Assembly (NCBI GenBank): GCA_045627705.1 | Contig: JAZQOE010000079.1 | Coordinates: forward strand, 1-40,854 | DNA length: 40,854 nt | Origin: JBMNHG01 sp045627705 | GTDB taxonomy: Bacteria > Verrucomicrobiota > Kiritimatiellia > RFP12 > JBMNHG01 | Reading direction: 5' to 3' | Part shown: positions 8,569 through 16,746 of the stretch, piece by piece | Layout of the letters: every line of letters starts with the position of its first letter | How positions within the stretch are numbered: the stretch's first letter is position 1 | The notes under the pieces: generated by a model | Seen by the model: the letters and a program-made list of their open reading frames with translations, nothing else | Told to the model about the DNA's origin: nothing | Database searches by the model: none | Position numbers and translations under genes: made by a program

Positions 8569-11500
8569 ATGAATACACCCAAGTTGCTAGCCGTGGCCTG
8601 TTCGCTTGCGGCCTCGCTTTCCTTTGCGACTGAAACACAGAATACCGATATCCGTGTCCTGCCCGCCCCCGAAGGAGGCGTCGCGATCGACGGCGACCCC
8701 GCAGACTGGGATCTTTCATGCGGCGTCTTCGCATGCGGCGAACTCGAGCATCTGCGCGACCAGTACGCGCTGTGGGTCAACGCAATGCACGACGACGAGA
8801 ATTTCTACCTGCTCGTCCATTGGATCGATCCCACGCCGCTGAACAACACCGAGACTTTCGGTGGCCATGGCTTCAACGCCGATTCGCTCCAGTTCCGCAC
8901 GATCCTCTTTCCGGGCACTCCCGATGAAACCGCGCTCTGGTGGATGTTCTGGCAGGACGCCACAGGCCGCTCCGTTGGCGACCGTTCCAGCCCAGGGCCC
9001 AAGGACGGCCGCGAAAACAACATCATGGAGAACCTGCGCTTCGCCCTCGACCACGGCGCGAAGCAAGCCTTCAAGGTCGATGCCGATGGCAAGGGCTATT
9101 TCCAGGAAATCGCGGTCCCGTGGAAACTCATGAGCGCCTGCGGACGCGCTCCGGCAATCGGCGACCGCTTCCGTCTCACCGTCCACGCGAACTTCACGGC
9201 GGGCAGTTTCGGCCGCCTCGAAATCCGCGACATCTTCGATTCCGCGAATCCAAAGCCCAACCGCGTCTTCACCTGGGTGGCCTATAACGACTGGGGATGG
9301 GCGACTCTCGTCGGTTCCGATGCCGACCGCGCGCCCCAGCCAGTCCTTACTGCCGACGGACGCTCGTTCCCCGTTTCGATGCGCGATGGCGCGCCTGTCG
9401 TCGATTGGACCGGTTTGATCCGTCGCTTCGAGTGGCCGGGGTTCGAGGACATCGTATTCGACATGCCCTTCGACGGCACCGTGTCGCTGAATATCTACGA
9501 CGAGCAAGGCCGCATCGTGCGTCACCTCTTGAACGGCGAACACCGCGAAAAAGGCGCGCAGATTACGCATTGGGACGGTCTCGACGACGCCATCTACCGC
9601 ACTCCAGGCCACCCCGTCGCCGCCGGCGCCTACACTTGGAAGGCGCTCGTCCATCCCGATGCGGCGCTGACATTCCGCGGCTTCGCTAGCTATGGCGGCG
9701 AGGCCCCCTGGCAGGGCAAGCCCACCGACATCTGGCTCGGCGACCATGGCGTGCCAACCGACGTGGCAACCGACGGCGAACGCATTTTCCTCGCATGCAA
9801 CGGCGCGGAGGGCGGGCGCCACCTTCTCGCGACTGACTTCGAAGGCCACATCCGCTGGTCGCTCCAGAATACCTCTGGCCTCGCCGATCCCGAACACATC
9901 GCGGTCGGCGATGGCTTCGTTTATGTGCTGCACCCCGTGATCAACAATCCCGCGGCCAGTTTCACTGTCGCCAAGGTCAATGCCGCCACGGGCGCCTATA
10001 CCGCATGGGCAGACAGCGACTCGCATCTGAAGTCCGTCGAATCAATGTGGAACGACGCCGCGTTCGCGACATCGTCGCAGCCTAACGGCATCGCCGCGGG
10101 CGATGGAAAGCTGTTTCTTTCCGTAGGCAATGCAGTCGCCGTGCTCGATGCGTCAACAGGCACAGCGCAAAGGCTTCTCGCGCTTGACGCCGCCCCTGGC
10201 GCGCTTCATTTCGTAAACGCGAACACGCTTCTCGCCGTTGTTGCAAATGGCATCGTCGCGATCGATCCCGCGACTGGCGCGGCGCGAACCGTTGTCGATG
10301 GCGTGAAGAACATTTCGCGCGTGACCGCCTCCGCCGATGGCGCGACCATCTACGCCTCGCTCGTCGAACCAGACATGCAGGTCGCCGCATACGATTTCGC
10401 GAATGGCAGGGAACTCCGCCGCTACGGCGTCCGCGGCGGGCACCCGCGCATCGGCCGCTGGAATCCCGATGGCATGATCGACCCCGCCGGCATCGCCGTC
10501 GATGCGGTCGGACAGCTTTGGGTGATGGAGCGCTACTTCTTCCCGAAGCGCGTGAGCGTGTGGAAGCTCGACGACGGATCGCTTGTCCGCGACTTCTTCG
10601 GTCCCACCCACTATGGCGCTTCAGGCGCCGCGATCAATCCGCGCGACAGGAACCTCATGGTCGGCGAAGCATGCGAATGGCGCCTCGATCCCGTGACCGG
10701 CAAGTCCGAATGCCTTGGCGCGTTTGACAACACCATCCATGGTTTCACGGTATTCCGCGACGGACCCGACGGGCGCCAGTTCCTCTTCGCGAACAAACTC
10801 GACTACGGCAATGGCGCGGTGGTCGTGTTCGAGCGCCTCGGCGACGCCGACTACCGCGTTCTCGCGGAAATCGACAACATGCGCACCGATGCCTCGGGCG
10901 CACGCGCGACGGAAATCTGGATCGACCGCAATCTCAACGGCGAACGCGACGCCGGCGAAACAGAATCCTATCCCCATCCGCTCTTTTTCGCGGGCTCGAA
11001 CAGCTGGTCGCTCAACCTCGGACCGGATCTCGCGCTCTACGGATTCTCGCAGGATGAAAACGCCCTCTACGCGCTCGCGCCAAATGGCTTCGCGGAAAAC
11101 GGCGCGCCGCTTTACACCTTCGCCGGAATGCGCGCAATACCGAATGTCCTCGGCTATGGCCGGTACGAACCCAATTACGGCTGCGCGATGCCCGACAGCG
11201 AAAACAAGGTCATGCTCGTGAACCTCATCGCGCCCGATCGCGCCGCCCCGCAGGACTTCGTCTGGCATGCCTTCGACATGCAAACATGGCAGCCGCTCTG
11301 GACATACCCCAACCCATTCTTCCAAGTCCATCGTTCGCACAACGCTCCCGCGCCGGACGACGGCCTCTTCCGTGGCGCATACGGTCCGATCGGCGCGGTC
11401 TCGCTGCCGGCCACTGGCCCGTTCTGGGTTATCAACGGAAACCTCGGCGAGTGGAATATCCTGACTTCTTCTGGCTTCTTCCTGACGCGCCTTTTCAGCG

Positions 11501-12462
11501 GCAATGTTTTCGAGTGGGATTGGCCCGAACCTGTTCCAGGCGCCGACATGACGCACCTGCCCCCCGGAGGAGGCGGCGAGGATTTCGGCGGAAGCGCGAT
11601 CGTCGCGGACGACGGCGGATTCCTCGTCCAGGCCGGCAAGATGGGCATCTGGAACATCGAAGTCGAACACCTCGATGAAAGCGTCATGATCGAGGGCGGC
11701 GCAATCGAACTCGACATGGACGACACCCTCCGCGCGCTCCAGTTTCGAGAAGCCGCGCTCCAAACCGCCGCCGGCGCCAGCCAATACACGATCCATGCCG
11801 GCGCTGTAAACTTCTCCGGCGATTTCGGCTTCGACTTCCGCGATTGCGCCCCGCTGGATTTTGCGAAGACGCCCGAAGCGCGCGTACGGGCCGCGGCGGC
11901 GTATGACGACTCGACTCTCTACCTTGGCTGGGAGGTCACCGACGACACGCCGTGGGTGAACGGCGCGGGCGATCCCGCGCAGCTTTACGCATGCGGCGAC
12001 ACAGTCGATTTCCAGATCGGCGCCGATCCCGATGCGGCCGCAGACAGGGCCGATGCCGCAAAGGGCGACCTCCGACTCTCGATCGGCAACTTTGGCGACA
12101 AGCCGACAGCGGTGCTGTATCGCTTCGTCTGCGACGAAAAGAAGCCGCGTCTCTTCTCGTCCGGCGTGGTCCAGGGCTACCAGGTTGACAACGTCGAAGT
12201 GCTTTCCGACGCCGTCGTGAGTGTGCTCGAGTCGGCCGGGCATTACACTGTCGAAGCTTCGATTCCGCTTGCGGCGCTTGGCCTCAAACCCGATTCCGGA
12301 TTGAAGCTGCGCGGCGATTTCGGCGCGACTCACGGCAATCCTTCCGGCGACGACACCCGCCTGCGCACGCATTGGGCCAACCAGCAGACCGGTCTTACCG
12401 ACGATATCGTCTTCGAACTCCAGGTTCATCCATCCAACTGGGGAACCTTGATTTTCGAGTAG
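8569..12462 (+). CDS. Large secreted protein with CBM9/DOMON-like ends and a beta-propeller-like core
   Basis: The protein has 1297 residues with a signal peptide (residues 1-20, cut after SLSFA). Residues about 26-230 resemble a family 9 carbohydrate-binding or DOMON module (VAIDGDPADWD, then YLLVHWIDP and FQEIAVPWKL). A FlgD-like Ig stretch follows near 305-360 (VSLNIYDEQGRIVRHLLNG). Residues about 370-1060 show repeated strands of NHL/propeller type (NGIAAGDGKLFLSVGNAVAV; GIAVDAVGQLWVMERYF). A second binding module closes the protein (about 1090-1297: LYLGWEVTDDTPWV, VEASIPLAALGL). No catalytic domain is evident. It sits 21 bases after the GT117 gene and is a candidate substrate or partner, which is inference. 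Confidence 0.75.
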   Translation: MNTPKLLAVACSLAASLSFATETQNTDIRVLPAPEGGVAIDGDPADWDLSCGVFACGELEHLRDQYALWVNAMHDDENFYLLVHWIDPTPLNNTETFGGHGFNADSLQFRTILFPGTPDETALWWMFWQDATGRSVGDRSSPGPKDGRENNIMENLRFALDHGAKQAFKVDADGKGYFQEIAVPWKLMSACGRAPAIGDRFRLTVHANFTAGSFGRLEIRDIFDSANPKPNRVFTWVAYNDWGWATLVGSDADRAPQPVLTADGRSFPVSMRDGAPVVDWTGLIRRFEWPGFEDIVFDMPFDGTVSLNIYDEQGRIVRHLLNGEHREKGAQITHWDGLDDAIYRTPGHPVAAGAYTWKALVHPDAALTFRGFASYGGEAPWQGKPTDIWLGDHGVPTDVATDGERIFLACNGAEGGRHLLATDFEGHIRWSLQNTSGLADPEHIAVGDGFVYVLHPVINNPAASFTVAKVNAATGAYTAWADSDSHLKSVESMWNDAAFATSSQPNGIAAGDGKLFLSVGNAVAVLDASTGTAQRLLALDAAPGALHFVNANTLLAVVANGIVAIDPATGAARTVVDGVKNISRVTASADGATIYASLVEPDMQVAAYDFANGRELRRYGVRGGHPRIGRWNPDGMIDPAGIAVDAVGQLWVMERYFFPKRVSVWKLDDGSLVRDFFGPTHYGASGAAINPRDRNLMVGEACEWRLDPVTGKSECLGAFDNTIHGFTVFRDGPDGRQFLFANKLDYGNGAVVVFERLGDADYRVLAEIDNMRTDASGARATEIWIDRNLNGERDAGETESYPHPLFFAGSNSWSLNLGPDLALYGFSQDENALYALAPNGFAENGAPLYTFAGMRAIPNVLGYGRYEPNYGCAMPDSENKVMLVNLIAPDRAAPQDFVWHAFDMQTWQPLWTYPNPFFQVHRSHNAPAPDDGLFRGAYGPIGAVSLPATGPFWVINGNLGEWNILTSSGFFLTRLFSGNVFEWDWPEPVPGADMTHLPPGGGGEDFGGSAIVADDGGFLVQAGKMGIWNIEVEHLDESVMIEGGAIELDMDDTLRALQFREAALQTAAGASQYTIHAGAVNFSGDFGFDFRDCAPLDFAKTPEARVRAAAAYDDSTLYLGWEVTDDTPWVNGAGDPAQLYACGDTVDFQIGADPDAAADRADAAKGDLRLSIGNFGDKPTAVLYRFVCDEKKPRLFSSGVVQGYQVDNVEVLSDAVVSVLESAGHYTVEASIPLAALGLKPDSGLKLRGDFGATHGNPSGDDTRLRTHWANQQTGLTDDIVFELQVHPSNWGTLIFE

Positions 12463-12512
12463 CCAAAACAGGGACGCGCCACTTGCGTCCGCGACATCAC
12501 TGACGCTTCACG

Positions 12513-14423
12513 ATGAACCAGCAGAAAAATAATTCGGACGCTCCCGCGAAACGGCGCAAGAGCCGCGAGGAAATCGCGCGCGAGGAAATCGGCCATACCA
12601 CGATATCGCGCGGAGCGAAATGGTTTCTCGTGGTGTTCTTCCTCGCCGCCATCGCGCTAGTCCCGCTCGCGCAGATTGTCCTCGATGTCCGCGCACATGA
12701 AAACGGCACCCGCGAAAGCGCCCTTCCAGGGGGTATCGACCTCGTGCGCGAAGTGCGTATGGCGACCGCGGACAATAGCGCCACCACCACCGCCGCCAAG
12801 GTCTCATGGTTCGGCCACCTTCTCGACCGCAATCGCAAGGTAATGGGTGCGCTTCATTCGCACGAGGACGCGCTGGCGGATGATTCGTGGATTTCAAATC
12901 TCGCCCTTTCGCCGATGCAGACATTCTTTGCGGATTCCCTCGGCGTTGGCAACGAGGAGGCTTTCGTCGGACGCAATGGAATGCTCTTCTACCGCACCGA
13001 CATGGAACATCTCTGGGGCCGTGGCTTCCTCGATGACTCCGCGCTTCGCGCCCGCCGCGCGGCAGGCACCGAATGGAAACCGGCCGCACAGCCCGATCCA
13101 CTTCCCGCGATCCTCCTGCTTGCGCGCGATCTCCGTGCCCGCGGCATCGAGCTGGTTGTCGTGCCGACGCCGTTGAAGGCTTCAATCTGCTCTGAACAAT
13201 TTTCGCGGCGCGCCGTTTTTCCGGGACGCCCCGCACTCAATGCGTCGTACACGCAATTCACAAACGAACTCGCAAACCCCGCGCTTTTCATTGATGGCCG
13301 CCTCCAGACGTTTCCCGAAGTAGCGCGCGATCCCGCATGGCGCAGCTACGGCGAAGCCTACACGAACCTTGTCGCGGCGCGAGATGAACTCGTCGCGCAT
13401 CCGCCCGCGGTGTTCGATGCCGCGGCGCTCCTCGTCGCCGCGCGCGATTCGGGCGGCGCGCCGCTTTACCTCAAGGGCGATACGCATTGGACGCCGCAGG
13501 GGATGGAATTAGTCGCCTCTAATCTCGCCCTGAAGGTTCGTTCGCTGCTTCCCGAAGCGACAGCGCACGCCGCGCCGCAAGCTCTTGCGCAGCGCGTCGC
13601 GATAACGAACGTCGGCGATACCGCGAAGATGCTCAAGACACCCGAGGGACACCGTCTGCGCCAGCCCGAAGTCGCGATGATCCGCCAGGTGGTGCCGCCC
13701 GTGTCCACAGCCACGGCACCCGCGCGCGTGCTGTTGCTCGGCGACAGTTTTTCGAACATCTACAGCCAGGAAGGACTCGGCTGGGGAACCAACGCCGGCC
13801 TTGCGGAACAGCTCTCGCTCGAACTCGGCGAATCTGTCGCGCGCATCGCGATCAATGCCGGCGGCGCATACGCGGCGCGTTCCGAACTCGCCAGGCGTGT
13901 CGCCCGCCATGCCACCGGTTCGGGTCCGGATCCATTGGCGAACGTCAAGGTTGTCGTGTACCAGTTCGCGATGCGCGAGTTGTCGAGCGGCGACTGGAAA
14001 CTCATCGAAATGGCGGCCGGAAACGCCGGGGCGGCTGTCGCCGAAAAACCGCAAACGCAGGCGGTGGCGAATGTGGATCGCTTTGTCGTAACGGGCACGA
14101 TCGCCGATTTGACGCATCCGCCCGCGCCCGAAAGCGTGCCATACGAGGATGCCGTGGTGAATGTCCATCTCACCGGTTTGCGCTGGGATGGCGCCAAGCC
14201 GGATGACGCCCCCGAGGAAATCCTCCTCTACACATGGGGCATGCGGAAGCGCGTCTGGTGCAAGGTCGCAAAGATGAAGGCCGGCGATGAACTCACCCTT
14301 GAAATCACGCCCTGGGAATCGGTGATGGACAACTATGGCTCCTACAACAGAACCGATTTCGAGGACTTCGATTTGCTGATGCTTCCTGGCTTCTGGGGCG
14401 AACCGAAAAACGAAGGAAAGTAG
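12513..14423 (+). CDS. AlgX/AlgJ-like SGNH acetyltransferase, membrane-anchored
   Basis: This 636-residue protein has a charged N-terminus, one membrane anchor (about 37-57) and a periplasmic body. The fold marks of the AlgX/AlgJ O-acetyltransferase family are present: VGRNGMLFYRTD near 152-163, the Asp-His pair in LKGDTHWTPQG (D323, H325) and the nucleophile block LLLGDSFSNIYS (D411, S412 or S414). These enzymes attach acetyl groups to exported polysaccharide and normally need a membrane acetyl donor of the MBOAT (AlgI) type, which is not in this window. The residues after about 520 form a separate beta-rich region of unknown role. It lies 50 bases after the secreted-protein gene in the same direction, suggesting an envelope glycan operon. 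Confidence 0.85.
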   Translation: MNQQKNNSDAPAKRRKSREEIAREEIGHTTISRGAKWFLVVFFLAAIALVPLAQIVLDVRAHENGTRESALPGGIDLVREVRMATADNSATTTAAKVSWFGHLLDRNRKVMGALHSHEDALADDSWISNLALSPMQTFFADSLGVGNEEAFVGRNGMLFYRTDMEHLWGRGFLDDSALRARRAAGTEWKPAAQPDPLPAILLLARDLRARGIELVVVPTPLKASICSEQFSRRAVFPGRPALNASYTQFTNELANPALFIDGRLQTFPEVARDPAWRSYGEAYTNLVAARDELVAHPPAVFDAAALLVAARDSGGAPLYLKGDTHWTPQGMELVASNLALKVRSLLPEATAHAAPQALAQRVAITNVGDTAKMLKTPEGHRLRQPEVAMIRQVVPPVSTATAPARVLLLGDSFSNIYSQEGLGWGTNAGLAEQLSLELGESVARIAINAGGAYAARSELARRVARHATGSGPDPLANVKVVVYQFAMRELSSGDWKLIEMAAGNAGAAVAEKPQTQAVANVDRFVVTGTIADLTHPPAPESVPYEDAVVNVHLTGLRWDGAKPDDAPEEILLYTWGMRKRVWCKVAKMKAGDELTLEITPWESVMDNYGSYNRTDFEDFDLLMLPGFWGEPKNEGK

Positions 14424-14488
14424 TTTGACTCGCGAATGTGCCTTGCGCACCAATGTGCGCGATGGCATGATTTCCCGGTCAATCCGGC

Positions 14489-16246
14489 ATGACAATGGAC
14501 AAATCCGCCAACACGAATCCGCAGGCCGCGCGCCGCACAGGTGCGCGATGCGTGATCGAAGGACTGGCCGCGGCGGGGTGCGACACCCTCTTCGGCTATC
14601 CGGGCGGTTTTGTGCTCGATATCTTCGATGGACTGCGCGATTCGCCGATCCACTTCATCCTGGCGCGCCACGAGCAAGGCGCGGTGCACATGGCCGATGG
14701 TTTCGCGCGCGCCAGCGGACGTGTCGGATGCTGCCTGACCACGTCCGGCCCCGGCGCGACAAACACGGTGACGGGCCTTGCCGCGGCGAACATGGACGGC
14801 ATCCCGCTCGTATGCATCACCGGACAGGTTCCACTCACGAAGATCGGCAACGATGCTTTCCAGGAGGCCGACATCACTGGCATAACGCGCGCCGTGACAA
14901 AGCACAACTTCCTCGCGCAATCGGCCGACGAACTTCCGGAACTCATCGCGGAGGCCTTCCACATCGCCTCGACCGGCAAGCCCGGACCCGTCCTCCTCGA
15001 TATCCCGCAGGACGTGCAGCGCCAGCTCACATCCGCCCCGATCCTCGATCCCGCGAATGTGCGGAGGCGCGGCTACTCCGCGGAACGCATCGCAGATCCC
15101 CGGCAGGTTCGCGCACTTGCGGCCGCGATTGATTCCGCGAAGCGTCCGCTGCTGTATGCGGGCGGCGGCGTAGTGTCCGGCGGCGCATGTGATGAACTCG
15201 TCGCCCTCGCGCATCGCGCGGGGATGCCCGTCGTGACAACGCTGATGGGCCTCGGCTGCATCCCCGACACCGACGCGCTCGCCCTCCACATGGCCGGAAT
15301 GCACGGCGCGCCGTTTGCGAACCGCGCGATCGCCGAATGCGATTTGCTCGTTTCGGTTGGCGCGCGCTTCGACGATCGTGTCACCGGCGATGTCGCGACA
15401 TTCGCGCCCCGCGCGAAACGCGCCCATATCGATGTCGATCCCAGCGCAATCGGCAAGAGCCTCCATATCGACATTCCGATAGTCGGCTATGCGCACGAAG
15501 TTCTCCGCGACCTTCTCGCGCTTGTCCACGAATCAAAGCGCCCCGCATGGCGCAATCTGCTCCGCATGGCGCACGCGACCAGTCCATTCGCACGCCCTGC
15601 GCACGGGGATAGGCTGACAGGCCCACGCGTAATCGAAGAACTCGAACGCCTCTCGAATGGAAGGGCGATTCTTGCGACAGATGTCGGACAGCACCAGATG
15701 TGGGCCGCGCAGTACAGATGCCATTCCGCGCCGCGCCGTTTCCTCACTTCCGGCGGATTTGGCGCGATGGGTTTTGGAATGCCCGCCGCGATCGGCGCGC
15801 AACTGGCATGCCCGGACGATCTCGTCGTGGCGGTCGTCGGAGATGGCGGCGCACAGATGAATTTCCAGGAATTGGTTGTAGCCGTCGAACACGGACTACC
15901 AGTGAAGACGATCATCCTGAACAACAATTCCCTCGGCATGGTGCGCCAGATTCAAGACGCCGAATTCGCAGGACGTCGCACGGCTAGCATGCTCGGTCCG
16001 ACAGGACGCATGCAGTGCGAGCGAATCGCGCCCGGCGCCACGCGGTATCTTCCCGATTTCGTGATGCTAGCGAAGGCCCATGGCGCGCGCGCATGCCGCG
16101 TGGAACGCGCTGGGGAACTCGCGCCTGCGCTGAAGACCGCGCTTGCGGACACGTTCCCATGGGTCGTCGAATGCATCATCGATTCCGAGACAGACGTGCT
16201 TGCATCGCAGGGCGTCGGCAATTCTGGCCACACCGGCCTCGCATAG
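14489..16246 (+). CDS. ilvB: Acetolactate synthase large (catalytic) subunit
   Basis: This enzyme condenses two pyruvates, or pyruvate and 2-oxobutyrate, in the first common step of branched-chain amino acid synthesis. The 585-residue length matches. Glu62 in ARHEQGAVHMADGFARA is the thiamine-activating residue. The PGATN motif follows, then the FAD-fold middle domain. The GDG...N thiamine diphosphate and metal motif is near residue 450 (VVGDGGAQMNFQEL and then NNNSLGMVRQ). The small subunit begins ten bases downstream, as is usual. Two ATGs lie close together (14489 and 14495), and neither has a strong ribosome-binding site. A small hairpin (14445-14460) lies in the leader, but no attenuator peptide is evident. 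Confidence 0.97.
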   Translation: MTMDKSANTNPQAARRTGARCVIEGLAAAGCDTLFGYPGGFVLDIFDGLRDSPIHFILARHEQGAVHMADGFARASGRVGCCLTTSGPGATNTVTGLAAANMDGIPLVCITGQVPLTKIGNDAFQEADITGITRAVTKHNFLAQSADELPELIAEAFHIASTGKPGPVLLDIPQDVQRQLTSAPILDPANVRRRGYSAERIADPRQVRALAAAIDSAKRPLLYAGGGVVSGGACDELVALAHRAGMPVVTTLMGLGCIPDTDALALHMAGMHGAPFANRAIAECDLLVSVGARFDDRVTGDVATFAPRAKRAHIDVDPSAIGKSLHIDIPIVGYAHEVLRDLLALVHESKRPAWRNLLRMAHATSPFARPAHGDRLTGPRVIEELERLSNGRAILATDVGQHQMWAAQYRCHSAPRRFLTSGGFGAMGFGMPAAIGAQLACPDDLVVAVVGDGGAQMNFQELVVAVEHGLPVKTIILNNNSLGMVRQIQDAEFAGRRTASMLGPTGRMQCERIAPGATRYLPDFVMLAKAHGARACRVERAGELAPALKTALADTFPWVVECIIDSETDVLASQGVGNSGHTGLA

Positions 16247-16256
16247 CGGCATCACG

Positions 16257-16739
16257 ATGAAAAAGCACATTGTCACAGCGCTCGTCGAAAATCGGCCAGG
16301 TGTCCTGGCGCGAATTGTCGGACTGATTTCGGGGCGCGGTTATAATATCGAGACGCTTAATGTCGCGCCGACGCGCGAACCTGGGATGTCGAAGATGACG
16401 ATTGTCGCGCTTGGAGACGACCATGTGCTCGAGCAAGTCGTCCTGCAAGTCGGCAAACTTGTCGATATCGTGGCGGTTTCGGATGTCACGAAACGCCGTC
16501 CACTCGATCGCGAACTCATCCTTGTGGAAGTCGCAGTGCCAGATGCCGAATCGCGTGATGCACTGATTGCCGCAATCGGTCCATATCGCGCGGCGATTGC
16601 CTCCGAGCGAAAGGGTGCGGCAACCGTCGAAATGGTCGGCAGCCAATCGGAAGTCCGCGACTTCATGCGCATGCTCGGTTCCTGGGACATCCTCGACCTT
16701 TCCCGCTCCGGCGTTATCGCGGTCTCCCGCGCCAAGTGA
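16257..16739 (+). CDS. ilvN: Acetolactate synthase small (regulatory) subunit
   Basis: This 160-residue subunit has an N-terminal ACT domain (HIVTALVENRPGVLARIVGL, ISGRGYNIETLNV) that binds valine for feedback control of the large subunit. A C-terminal half (RELILVEVAVP onward) is typical of the longer IlvN/IlvH type. The frame is open further upstream to 16143, but that part is the large subunit read in another frame. The ATG at 16257 gives the family N-terminus MKKHIVTALVENRPG. The gap to ilvB is ten bases and to the next gene seven, so all three are probably one transcript. Confidence 0.96.
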   Translation: MKKHIVTALVENRPGVLARIVGLISGRGYNIETLNVAPTREPGMSKMTIVALGDDHVLEQVVLQVGKLVDIVAVSDVTKRRPLDRELILVEVAVPDAESRDALIAAIGPYRAAIASERKGAATVEMVGSQSEVRDFMRMLGSWDILDLSRSGVIAVSRAK

Positions 16740-16746
16740 TTTCCCG

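Noticed and set aside
10621..12429. 602-codon minus-strand frame over the large secreted protein
   Set aside because: Shadow of the plus-strand gene, with repeated acidic/basic mirror composition and no start site.
14424..14488. Leader-peptide attenuator ahead of ilvB
   Set aside because: The 65-base gap has a small GCGCAC/GTGCGC hairpin but no peptide rich in Ile, Leu or Val codons and no terminator T-run.
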